Shown here: one piece after another, positions 1 through 12,800 of the stretch
How the letters are laid out: every line of letters begins with the position of its first letter
How positions within the stretch are numbered: the first letter of the stretch is position 1
Assembly: GCA_944989445.1 (NCBI GenBank)
Contig: CALYLW010000734.1
Span: 276,251 to 340,250, forward strand
Direction: 5' to 3'
DNA from: Ampullaceana balthica
Taxonomy: Eukaryota > Mollusca > Gastropoda > Lymnaeidae
Length of the DNA stretch: 64,000 nucleotides
Position numbers and translations under genes: made by a program
Notes under the pieces: generated by a model
Told to the model about the DNA's origin: nothing
Databases searched by the model: none
The model's input: the letters and a program-made list of their open reading frames with translations, nothing else

Positions 1-675
1 ACGGAAAAACCAAAAATATAGTCTATCGACAAGCCTTAATATAAGCAATATATAAATTACATGTACTTATTTTTAATTACATTTCAATTTATTTTTTAAA
101 TTGTTTTTCAATGCATGAATTGAAATATTTTTTTTAAAAATCTGTTGACTATTATTTTAATCGTGCGACGCCGGGTAACCCGGCTAGTTAAATTATAATT
201 ATTAGATAAGATAAGATTTACTATGCTTTAAAAGTTTTCTATTTCTAAGTATGTAAGCAAAACAGAACTGATTATTTTTAATACTTTATAATTGTCTATG
301 AATTTAAGCACTCTTTAATAGGACTTGAACTTAAGTTTAACACAACAAGTTTTAAAAGCAAATTGCTAAATATGTGTAATCTTTACGCTCTTAATTGCCT
401 AATTGTCAGTGCTTAATTATAAAACACTAAAATGAATGATATTTGTTTAATATAAGTATAAATATAAGTATTTGTTTATAAAATGTTTACAACTGGTAGC
501 ATAGTCAAAAATAAGCTAGCCACTATCAAATTCTCTCTATCGTTGGGCTCAATAAAGTACACTGCCCATAAAGATAATTTTACCACACTGTTTCCTTATT
601 TTAATATAAAAACTGCCTCTTAACAAGAGTACATGAAAAATAATTAATTTATATAATTGAAATTCATAACAGAAT
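1..675 (-). other. 3'UTR and downstream flank of the RPTP gene
   Basis: AT-rich, with no further coding signal. On the minus strand an AATAAA hexamer lies at 88-93, a possible polyadenylation signal about 580 bases after the stop; the cleavage site cannot be placed. Confidence 0.4.
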
Positions 676-828
676 TTAAGTATTTGAGTAAATATTCTCA
701 TTGTCCATATGTTTTGACTTGTCCAAGTTGTTTGCCAAGTTCATCTGTTGATAGTCACCAAAGTTTGTGTAGGATGATGTCAACTCACTGTATCGGTGCA
801 ACACTTGATAGAGTACTTTGTACTGCTC
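676..828 (-). CDS. RPTP exon 32: C-terminal tail and stop
   Basis: A 153-base exon with the stop TAA at 676-678, residues 1349-1398. EQYKVLYQVLHRYSEL is the last D2 helix; the tail ends ENIYSNT with Tyr1395 in a pYxN motif. Acceptor TTCATCAG. The position resembles the C-terminal Grb2-binding tyrosine of PTPRA (established for PTPRA, inferred here). Confidence 0.92.
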   Translation of the reverse strand, partial: EQYKVLYQVLHRYSELTSSYTNFGDYQQMNLANNLDKSKHMDNENIYSNT

Positions 829-3800
829 CTGATGAAAAATAACAAAAAATAGAACTAACTATAATCCTCTGATTCTTCGCAAATGATATTAAAAATCTAT
901 TAGTGTTTTTATTAAATTTCATTTCACCTTAAAATATTCATGAGGTTAACTTTTGTTTCATTATATTATTAATTATTTTGCCTAAATTACAAAATATTGA
1001 GTTTATTACCAGTGTAGGAATGACCTGTGGTCTAATAGATTTGATGGTCCCAACCACCAGGGGTACAGTAAGGCAGAGGTCATTGTCCATTCTGTCCAGC
1101 AGTAAAGTCAGCACACAAGCCAGTCCACTGTAGGTGGCGCCATCTCTGTATTCAAAACAATGAACATAACATTTAAAATAAATACAAACAACCATATTTT
1201 AATACATCCCTCATTTTTATTTATTATATATATACATGAATGTGTGTGTTTGCATTTATTAACTTTCTGAATAATCATTTATGTTTTTAAATAATCATTT
1301 ATGTTTTTTAAAAATATTTCAAAGGACTAAATTTAAGATTGATGTCCAAATCAACAGGTATCTAATAAATGAAATATTAATTTTACAAAGACTCACCTGC
1401 AGAGGTATAAAACTCTTTCATCACCTGGGGATTTAGTTGACTTAATTTGTTTGATTAGCAAAAGAAGATTCTTGACATCCAATTCAGTAGAGAAACATTT
1501 TAAGTGAGTTGCCTTTAACTCACCAAACTGTGGATAACATTACAGGAGTTGGGAGGAGGGGGTGGTATCTCTAATCTTTATTCAGCAAAGAAGATCCATA
1601 CAAGTTTTGAATATAAAAAATTGTTTATATTCAATAATGAAACTTTTAGCAAATTGCAATAAAAATATTACTTTCCATTATTTTAGAGTTATCTGTTTTA
1701 ATTTTATATAACTTTAATCATGTAACACAAAAACATACATCATAAAAGAAACAATTTTTCAATTAGTTTCAAATGTATGGATATTTTCAAGTGAGATAAC
1801 TGTCAATTATACTTTGAACTTACTGATGTTGTATGCGAAGAACTCTTTTTTGCCCTGATTGACAGTTGTGACTCCTCCCACAAAGCTGACCTTTTTGAAG
1901 AAAGAAGATGTATTTCATTTGTCCCCAGAGTCAAGGACTGACCTGGTCGTGAAGGCAAGTAATCTGCAATAGTCTAAAAATTCAAAATAAAAATAGTATG
2001 TACAGAGATGTATCAATGACATACCAGTGCTATATTCCAGTCTAGAGAAATATATCTATTACATACGAGTGCTATATTCTAATTTTTAAGTTCCATGAAC
2101 TTCTTAAATATTGGTTGCTTTAATAAAATTCTGTTGTTGGTAGGTTTGCACTTGTATCTATAATATGAAATATTAAAAATTACCGGGTCAGACGACTTGA
2201 GGTGAAACTCAAACTCCACAATAAGAGAAACTTTATAGTCCAAGACAAGTCTCCACAAGTCAGTAACTGTTGTGGCCAGTGGAAGTTGGCTCAAGATTTG
2301 CTGATCTTTCTTTTTTAAACTCTGGGAATAAACAGACAATTTTTATAAGCTATTTCATTACAACAGAAACAAAGTTCCTACAATCAATTCTTCAATACCT
2401 CAAGAAAAAAGTCACAGCCATAATTGAATGACACAAACAAATATTACTTAAAGGATGAACTTGGTTAATTTATTCATTCAATTTAGATTATTAAACTATA
2501 GGAAAAAAATATTTTTTTGTAAAAATTTAAATGATAACGCTCAATACAAATTATAGTTTGTTGCCCTATTGCTTAAAACATTTATCCCGCAACAAATAAT
2601 ATTGAAACATAATTGACAATAAACATGTACATTACCGGAACTATGACGGCGTTGATGTAATCCCCTGATTGGCTGCCGTCAGGAGTCAGAAATGCACTAA
2701 AAACTTTTTCTAGGAAATAATAAAATAATGAAATGTTCAAAAATATCTTCTAGAGCCTAGAGGCACATGTTAGGGAATTGATGGGTTGTGAACTCTCACA
2801 CTCTCTCTTTCATTCTCTCTGTGTCTCTCTCTCATTTTAACAATCATATACTTGTCAACCTGTATGGTTTGCCTGTTCGTTGTAAAGGTTTTACTCCCTT
2901 CTCTTATACAGATTTTCAATAGATATAGGAAAGTGTTATTTATATTTTACCTCCCAAACTCCCGGGTTTTAATGCTTACAATGTAACTAACATATAACAC
3001 GAAATTTTTCAAATTACCTTTCATTAGGTACTTTGACAGAAAATTTAAATGTAGTCCAATAGGCTTAAATAATATACCATTTTAAAGGGCTTGCTAAGAC
3101 CTTTTCAAAAACACTTGTTTTGTCTTTCTATCTTTTATAGAAGTGGAGTTATGAATTTTTTTGTCGATTTTTTTTGCCCCTGATATAACCTATATTATTT
3201 ATTAAAAAACTTGTGACCCAAATTTCAAAATTCTGTACTCTTTCCCTCACAACTTTTTTAATTTTAGAGATAAAGGTATCAAATTTTCAGGAGACATTCA
3301 CAATCCAATTTACAAAACAATGAACAAGAAATGTTAAAAGTATATCAAGATTTTGAATTTTGTAAAAATATATTTAAAGGCTTATTGAAAAAAATTATTA
3401 ATTTATATATATATAGATATACAAATCAGAACAAACAGTTGCATCCCTAATGTATTTTAATTAATTATATGGTAACTTTAAATAAATAGCTACATTTAAA
3501 TGTTTGAAGGGTAAGTATTTGACTTTTAAAATAAAACTGATTGCAACTTATAATAAATTATTTTTGGAAATATCGCACACCCTCTATGCCTGATTACTGA
3601 AATTTCAAATTAAAATTAAATTCAATTAGTATTTGAAGATTTAAGTGTCTCATTAAATGATAATAAGAATAACATTTTTAGTGTCAATTTCTGAGTAAAT
3701 AACTTGTATTATTGTATGTACATTTCTCAAAATGTCATTCATAACATTTTTCATTGTCCTTGCCTTATCAAATATTTGGTTATTGAAGATATTCAGAGTT

Positions 3801-6800
3801 CTGCAATGAAATATAAATATAATTTTTATCTCTTGTAATTATTTCTCTCTTGTAATTATTTCTATGTCTATTTTACTTAGTAATATTATTTAATTTTAAT
3901 TATTGAGATTTATTTCTTTTAATTATAATATAACATATGTAAAAAAAAATTAAGTGTTTTTCAAATGTATATGTCCTCATCTTTGTAAAAAGAAGAAAAG
4001 GTGGTGAGTAAGATATAACAAAAAATGTTTAACAACAAACATTAAATAAAAGGATTACAACACTATTATCTTTATTAATTTTAAGGTAATTTAACTGTAA
4101 TTATTGATTGTTATGAGTTTTATTTATTTATTTAAAGTAATTTAAAGTTGAAATGTACGTAGCCCTGCTGCAACGGATATTAGTTTTAAGTAATATTACT
4201 ATTATTAGTGTTAACTATAATTAAGTATTAAGTTTCGTTTAGAATTAAATTTACTAATACTATTATTAATATTAATACTAATTAAACAATACTAGAAGTA
4301 GCAGTGTATATTATCAGTCATTTATTTTTAATTATTTAGATGTTTAGAGATTGAAAAATGATTGAGAATCATATCGGGAACCCCATCGGCTCAATGAAGA
4401 AAATATGGTCGGCGCCATCTAAACAATGTTGAGGGGGTGATGGCTTTGTAAAAATTTTAAAAGGTCTTGTAAAAAGTTTAAGCTGACGATGTTGATGTTT
4501 TTTACAACAAAAATTGGATGCAGATCGTGTATTTTTAGGTTTCATTAGTGTATTTTTACTAACACCAGTATTGTTAAGACATGTGTAGCCAACCGAGTCG
4601 TTGCGAGTCGTAAAAGTGAAGTAAAAAAAAATCCCAATGTTTACAACTACTCAAAACAGTGAGAGAGTAACCGGAAACCACTTATCTGACGTATTCGAAT
4701 ACAAAATTGAATTATTTTTAGCAAACTGTGACGTAAACACAACAATTCTGAGGCACCCGTAGAGTACCGAATAGCGAACCGTCAAATTTGTTAAAAAAGT
4801 TTTTCCGTGAATTTTCGACATGCGCATAACGATGCGCGAATGAGTATCGAAGTGCCTACTTTCATGGATTAAGTATTGCTTTTATTTTTTAAAAATTAAA
4901 AAAAAATTTTTTGCATGGCAGGTTTGAAATAAATGGAAAACATACCTGGTAAAATATTAGGAAATCTATTCTTGGCAATAGCTGAGTTGTTCACATTGTT
5001 TTCATAAACATTTGCTTCCTGCTCAGTGCTCTCCACTTCTTTATTATGTTTTGTGAAATCTTCACTCACTTTGCAAACATCCTGTTTTTAGTAGCATAAT
5101 TATGTGGCTTTTTAATTTTTACAATCGTTTTTATTTGTTTTAATCATATTATTATTATTATTATTATTTTTAAGTAATGGAAGTGATGATACTGAAATTT
5201 TGTTTTGTTTTTTCTAAGAAAAATATAAATTACATGTAGCTCTGATTGTCATAATAAATGTACAATATATCTTTATCTACGATCCGATCTAGCTTTTATG
5301 TTCAAATAATTATAATGTTTACACTTAAGTTTTCAGTCTGCCTAAAGTCAAAGACCGTTTATGCATACTCGGTATCTTTCCCCGGAAATACTTAAATATA
5401 AAGTTGAAATTGTGTCATAATAATATAATATTGCTCAATAGAGATTTAGTATAAAACTGTTACATGTATTGACAGGAAAGATCTTGCAATAATCTCAAAT
5501 AAATACGTTAAGTTATGCTTTGCTTAGACATTAAAATAAACTAACTCAATATTATTTAATACAGAAATTATATTGAAAAACTTAATTCCTTTCTTGATTT
5601 TTGATGTTACCTTGTATTCTATCTCCATTTTAGTCTTCCCCAAGAAATCCTTCACTTCCAGTGTTCGAATTCTGTCTGTGATATCTCTTGATGTGACAGT
5701 GGTTCCCATACATACAATGGCCACCTGGGCTGTTCTGTGTAAGAATTCATACTGAGCCTACGGTAAGGACAAAAATAAAAGTACATGCATACTTATAAGT
5801 AATTAAAGTGTTAAAATATTTAATTAACTTCTTTTAATTTGCAGAAAAACAAAAATTTATTTCAACTAGTCGTATTAACAAGGATCTTTATTGATTTAAA
5901 CAGTTTCAGTTTCTTAGCCTACAAAATAATTGATGTCTAAAAGTAGGGAAAAAAGCGCTTGAAGCCTGTTGACGTATTCAAAAGAATGTACAATTAACAA
6001 AATATCAATTATTGTAGACTCAAATGCTCCTAAGATTAATTTTAACAAGTTTTATTTCTTTATTTCGCAGGTATTTTGCAATATTTTTTATTAACTTTGT
6101 CTTATCATCAATTTTGCCAATGTTTAATTAAACTGAAAGAAATACCGGCGTTTGAATCATCATGACCCTGTCTTGTCTCAGTTTGACTAGTGTCTTGAAG
6201 AAGTCAATTTGACCTGTGGCTTCAGCTTCTTTTATAACATTACACAGGGCAATAAATGTCCCAGTGCGGCCAACACCAGCGCTGGCAGAAGGAATATACA
6301 AATTGTATAAACAACATTATGAATCTTTAAAAAATATGAAAAGATACTAACTAATTTTAGTGATATATGTTTTACAACATTTTTTTTTAAATACGAGAGA
6401 GATTGTAATCAAATTATGCAACAATGAAATGAGAATGATCAAAAATTTAAAAATCCTCATAAACAGTTGTAACAATTTATTAGACCCTGAAAAAAATTTA
6501 ATTTTTTAAAAAATAAACATAAAATCAACATAAAATAGTTTGAGCTGCAATCAAGAAGGACAAACAGTTGATTTGTCTAGATAAAAAAACCCAGAGCACT
6601 TTTCTATATTAAAAATGCATTTCCTTGCCCAGTGTGTTTTTATTTAAAGGGTATCTATCTACTCCACAAAATTTCAGCTTTAAAATTCAAACCAAATTTT
6701 TAAATTATATTCCGGGTTATCTAACCTGAATATATATAAATTATATTAAACAGTTATCTAACCCAAATATTTTTAAAACTTAAATTACACAGTTATATAA

Positions 6801-9800
6801 CCTGCTGATGTTCTAATATATTCTATAAACTGTTGTGTCTTTACCTGCAGTGTACAACAACAGGACTAGTCGTAGGTCCAGATGCCACTCTTTGTTGAAA
6901 GTCTACAAGACTCCATGGTGTTAGTGGAACACCTTTGTCTGGCCAGGAGGTGAAGTGGAACTGGGTGATTTGTTGGATGGGTTCATCTTTCTAGAGAATG
7001 AGATTTGCCAACAAAAAACAGAGTAATTTTAGACTGATATTCGCTATCAAGTTTATCAAATATATACAGACTACAAATTTTAATGGTAAAAAAAGGGAAA
7101 ATGCACGCCTTTAAAAACAAATATCTTTATTTTAATTTCAGTCCCTACATTTTTTAGTTCCAGTTTTCTTATGGTGTAGTCAGCAAACACTTGGGTGGAT
7201 GCCAGCCTGACTTTTATAGAACCAAAAACAACTTTTCCTTCTTCTGGCCAGTATCTTTCAGACTTAACCTGATGAGTAAATTTATCAAGTAAATAAATGA
7301 CAACAATATCCTCATGAATTTATCCACAGAGATGTTCATTGAGATGCATTTTAACATTTGTGACTCTACCACAAATAACTGCTAATTTAATTTAAAGACA
7401 AATGAAAAGTATCTAGTTTCTTCTAGTTTTAAATTTCAGTTTAAAAAATATTTATTGAATTTCCATCAACCTCAAAAATGTTCAACTGCCTTTTATGAGA
7501 TTTTGTTCCTACATTTAATTGTTCACTCATTCCTTTTAAAATCAATGAATCTGAAAAATTTCTAAAAAATTTAATGGTCATTAATAAATGATGGATAAAG
7601 GGGTGATATTCAATGTTCCCTTTAAGCCACGTAGGTATCTAACCAACGCCTCGCAGCAGTTTTGAATAACCGCGCAGCAAATTTTGTAAAATATTGCTCA
7701 CAAAATGGATGCTGTGCAACTGTGCACATGAGTTTTGTTCTTTGCACACAGACCTACGAACCTTAGAGAGAACATCGGTCGTATTGTGGGTTTGATTTTA
7801 AGAAACGTTAATTAGTTTTTTTACATACTGTACTAAACTGGGATATTTGTGACAATAAGGTTTAATTTATAATAGATGTATATCATGTTTTTTAGATGAG
7901 ATACTGACCTGACCTTCCTCAATCAAGTTTGTCAGCATCACAACTTTGTCTACTTTCTGCTCCCAGAGCATTCGAACAAAATCATTGATGATGACTTTAT
8001 TAGGACCTGTACAAAAATGAACACAATAATAAATGTTGACTTTATTAGCACCTGCACAATTAGTTTATCGAACATCTGGTTAAAAGATGAGTTTGAGGAC
8101 TCTAGTTGTGTTTTGAAAGCTGTAACAGTGTGTATTAATTTATCTAGTAAATAAATCTGTCTTTGAAATTAAAAGCTTTTCTTAGGTTTTAGACATACTT
8201 CCTTTCCCGGTGATCATTTATATTATTTTAATGTGTTTAATAAAGTGCAGTGCACCTATAAGTAGTAAAAGAGTTTGAATTATAATAGATTTTTAAAAAA
8301 ACTTTGTGCATGGAGTTTTTAATGTAGATAATTTCTTTTGTTTAGTTACATTTTTTATTTAAAACGTGGACAAGGCACCCATTTGAATGGTAGCAAGCAA
8401 AAATAAGACTTACCTTGACTAGCTATGAACTTTTCTTTATTCATGTATCCCTTTAAGTAGACATTTTAATAAAATTATAATAATGATGAAATATCAATAT
8501 TGATAATTTAGAAACAATACACGATGTAAAGTATACATAAATATTTTTAAAATGTGGAGAAGTTTTTGTCAGAGATTTTTATTTTTATTTTTGAAAGTAG
8601 TATGTGAAAGTTTTACCACTATAACTATAACATGGGATTAAGAGTGTATTTTTTTAAATCAAATGTCTGCGTTTTTAAAAAATAAACTCTGTATTTATTT
8701 CATTTAATCTTATAATAAGTAATAAATCTAATTAATAATAGAAAGTTATTGGGTTAAAATGTCTGTGTCATATGAAAAGTATTCTTTTAATTCAAACAGA
8801 TAACACATTCACCTCAACATATGAAGCATTAATATAATCTCCTTCATGATTTGCTGTGTTTATCATCAGATGAACTCTGGAATGATCATCTAAAATTAGA
8901 ATAAAATTATCTATAACATGCTAATTATGTCTGTGTTTATTTGTGGACAGATCAATAAAAATACGACATAATTACTTGCATTACTTGCTAATGTGTTTAA
9001 ATAATTTGAAAAGTAGAAGAAACAAGGATGAGATTCAAATAAATGTAAAAAATTCAGGCATACGTACATGTACAGATGTTCTTGTATCTATTTTTATGTT
9101 TGTTTGCATCACTCTGGCCGACCTCCATTGATACGTTTGTTGGAACAGGAATATTCTATTAAATATAAAAAAATATACATAAATAAAAATAAATGCTTTC
9201 CGTGATGGTACAGGATATTGATATTGTTCTAAAATTGAAGTATAAGGATTTCAAAAAGGATTGAAAATCTTGAGTTAGGCTCATAAAAACTTGAAATGAG
9301 TAACTGGAAGTTGGAAGCTTTAGGGTAACAAACACTCGTTTTTAAATCCTTTATATTAACTCGTGGCGTCTCGTTGATTGATTTTTTGCCGAAATAAATT
9401 TGGATGTATTTTTAACACAATTGCGAATATGCTAGCGAGCTGAAATTTTGCAGGCAGACTGTAGTAATTTTTATTTAACTATAAATTATTTATGTATGAG
9501 ACACATCTAAAATTTTGGATTGTCGAGCGATGCGTATTATAATGAACATACTTTTAGTTATGTCTCGTAAATAAAATATTTATAGTCAAAAACTTTGTTT
9601 TTTACGTTTTTTTATTTATTAAAATGTTTATTACTGTTTGATAATTCGATGCAAAACATTTTACAAATATAGATCATCTTTTATCGTCTCACCAAATATG
9701 ATTTGAGAAAGTTGTTTTAAATTGTATCAATTTATTTTGTCGCGACATATTTCAATTAATTTTGTTCAAGTGTTTTTACAATATTTAAAAATTACATTGA

Positions 9801-12800
9801 AATAAAAGTAGTCATATTTGTATTCCGAGAGTTCATTGAAAGAAAATAGCTCTCAGGTTTGAAATATTAAATTTGGTAATTAGTTTAAATGGCTTTCATT
9901 TTCATTGTCTTTAAGGCGCATTGTTCATTTGAAATTAATTTACATATCTTAATTTTTTCATGCATGACTTTTTAAATTTAATCAATTATCTTAAGTTAAT
10001 GATTTGTTAATAAATCAATTTGTGTATTTTGTCTATTTCTTAAAAATATAACTAGTATACAGAAGAATATAGAATGTCAAAAGTATTGTAATTTTAAGTA
10101 AAACATACATGAAAATATGCAATGAATAGGTGACATATTTTATTATTTAGTAATACATTTTCAATCTTCTAGCAGCTAATCTCTTGTAACATTGAGTCAT
10201 ATCTGAGCCGATGTAGATTGTAAATTCTTTGTTTAGTAGCTTTTTTAATGATAAACTAAGCCATTTGAACAAACCTTAAATTGGTTAGAAAAGAATTCAC
10301 TTTCATGATGACGCATAACATCGTTCAAGTCAGGGACAGCTATTGATGTGTCCTTGGCCGTTGGTAGGACTATGTTCGAGTAAGTGTTTTCATTATCGGA
10401 TTTCGCAGGGATTTCCTTTAGACTTTTGCTAAGTCGATCTGAAAGGAGCAACAGTTAACAACAACATCTAAACTAAAAGAGAGAGACTAAAAATAAGCAA
10501 TCTTTTGTTTTTTTATAAGGTATTGAAACTAGTATCAATGTAATTTAATTAAGTTAATTATTTTTCTTTTTTTTTCAAATGCCAAGAGTCAATTAAAATC
10601 ATTTTTATAACCAACATATATAATTCCTTTTACAATTTCTAGACTTTAGTTAAATTTCTTTCAATTTTATGTGTCGTGCTAGTAGAGTATTTACTAACAT
10701 AGATATAAACACTATGAGTGATTCTAATGGCATTTGTTGAACTAAAAATATTTATTTGGTGAACAACGGGAAGCAATAAGGTATACAGTGGTACCTTAAG
10801 ATACGAATGCCCTGACATACGAGTTATTTGACATACGAGCTGTCGAGCGAGCGAAGTTTTATTTTGAAATACGAGCAAAATTTGAGATACGAGCATTCTC
10901 AGTAACTGACGACCGATGAATTACAAGAGTTACAGTCGCAGCAGCATTCGGGGGTTCTACAAGAAATTCGCTTTGTTGAAGAGTCAGAGGTGGAGGAGCT
11001 TATCTCTACAAGTGAGATAAAAGAGATCTTGGGAATGTGGAAGAGAGTTTCACAGTTCGTGGAAAAGAAACACCACGAAAAAGTTGCAACTAGTCATGGA
11101 TAGGAGCTATTTGATGACACTTGACTAACCCATTTCCGCAGCATCCTGAAAGGGAGGAAGAAACAAACATCCTTAGACAGTTGTTTTTTTTTGCTTGAAT
11201 CCGGCGAAAAAGGCAAAGACCAGTGAAGAGAAAAGCAGTGACTAAAATTAAGCATACAGCAGCATTTAAGTTGTGTGTAAGTTACATTTAAGTGACCAAA
11301 ATACAAATATGTATGTACACTTTATAAAACCAGTTTATTTATTTTTGTTTGCTTTATTTTCTCTTTTAATGATTTTAAACCATATTTGTCAATTATAAAT
11401 ACATTTTTCTTATTAAAAAACACGTAACAAAACAATTAGGGGTAGCAAATTTTTGGGCTGGAACGGATTAATGGCATTTCAATTAATTTCAATGGTGAAA
11501 ATTGCTTTGAGATACGAGCAAATTGACATACGAGCAAGGTTACGGAACGAAGTAAACTCATATCTCGAGGTACCACTGTATATGAGAGAAAAATTGAAAC
11601 TTACCAGTTTGATCAGATTTGTTGTATTCATTACTATTACTGACAGGTTTGGACTTGATGAATAACATTTCTTTTGATAGCTGTTCTTCGTTAGCTTTAC
11701 TTTTACTCTGTCGTCTTCGTCTATTATAAATGTGAGGGGAAAAAAAACAACACATTGACAATTTAATACAGTAAATATGCCTCTTTTACATTTTGTCAAA
11801 ACCAATTGGATTTGATCTTAAGACATGTTTAAATGTGGAGAAGTTATGGGCTAATATAGTTATAGCAAAAATTTTAGGAAGGCAATCTTAAAGTAAGATA
11901 GGAGAACTGTCATTGATAATAAGAGACAACTTCTAGTTTATTGTGTTGATCTTCGTGCCGTTTCAAAGTGATTGATATTAACTTCTTTTTGTCATGTTAG
12001 GGGCCGTCCATAAATGACGCCACGCACCTAGGGGTAGGGGGAGGGGTCACACATTTGTGACGACGTGTGACAAAGAGGAGGGGGTGTTTAAGAATTGTGA
12101 CGTAACATCAAAAACGCCGAAATTTAAATAAAAGTTCCACTAAAATATCTGATTGTTTAAATTTGTTTAATGTCCTTTTAAAAAGCTACGATATTAAAGT
12201 GCAGCCTTACACTAGGTACATACTAAATGACAAGAATGTGATTTGAAAGATGTTTATTTTCGAATAGGAAATACGGCTTTTATTGGGGTGGGAGTGCAAC
12301 TCTTTGTGACGTCATACTCGAGAGGGGGCCTAACTTTTTGTCATAACGTATGTCGAGGGGGTGGGGGAAAAGGGTGAACAATCTGTCGAAATTCCATGAC
12401 GTCATTTATGGACGGCCCGTACACGTAAGCAAAATTGTCGGTCCGATTTCATAGGGATAATTGATGTTGTGTTGGCAGAGAAGACATTATGTTTAAACTT
12501 TCCTTTCAGCGTCATGTGTTGTTTTAAGCTCACTCAGAAGTCATAAGTCAGAATAATCATATAAATGACCTTCTAATGCTAATGGCACTTGCGACTAACT
12601 GTTAAATCAGTACATTACATAAAAGTGAAATACACATCTAAAGGTATCGTACTTATTTATTAGTTTAAGATTTTTAAAAAAAAACCCACTAAATTGCTGC
12701 TATAAATAAAACTCTATATTAATGTTTTACTTAAGTTAATTTATTCTTAAAATCCCGGTAGATTTTATTATTTTTATTTATAAATATCAAGACTTTAACG

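Noticed and set aside
657..842. Plus-strand open frame of 61 codons at the left edge
   Set aside because: It is the antisense shadow of RPTP exon 32.
5573..5755. Plus-strand open frame
   Set aside because: Antisense shadow of RPTP exon 25, which has clear PTP motifs on the minus strand.
9068..9131. Exon 18 ending at an upstream GT (GTCGGC at 9120-9121)
   Set aside because: The exon continues in frame through KNRYKNIC to the stronger GTACGT donor, matching the PTP consensus.
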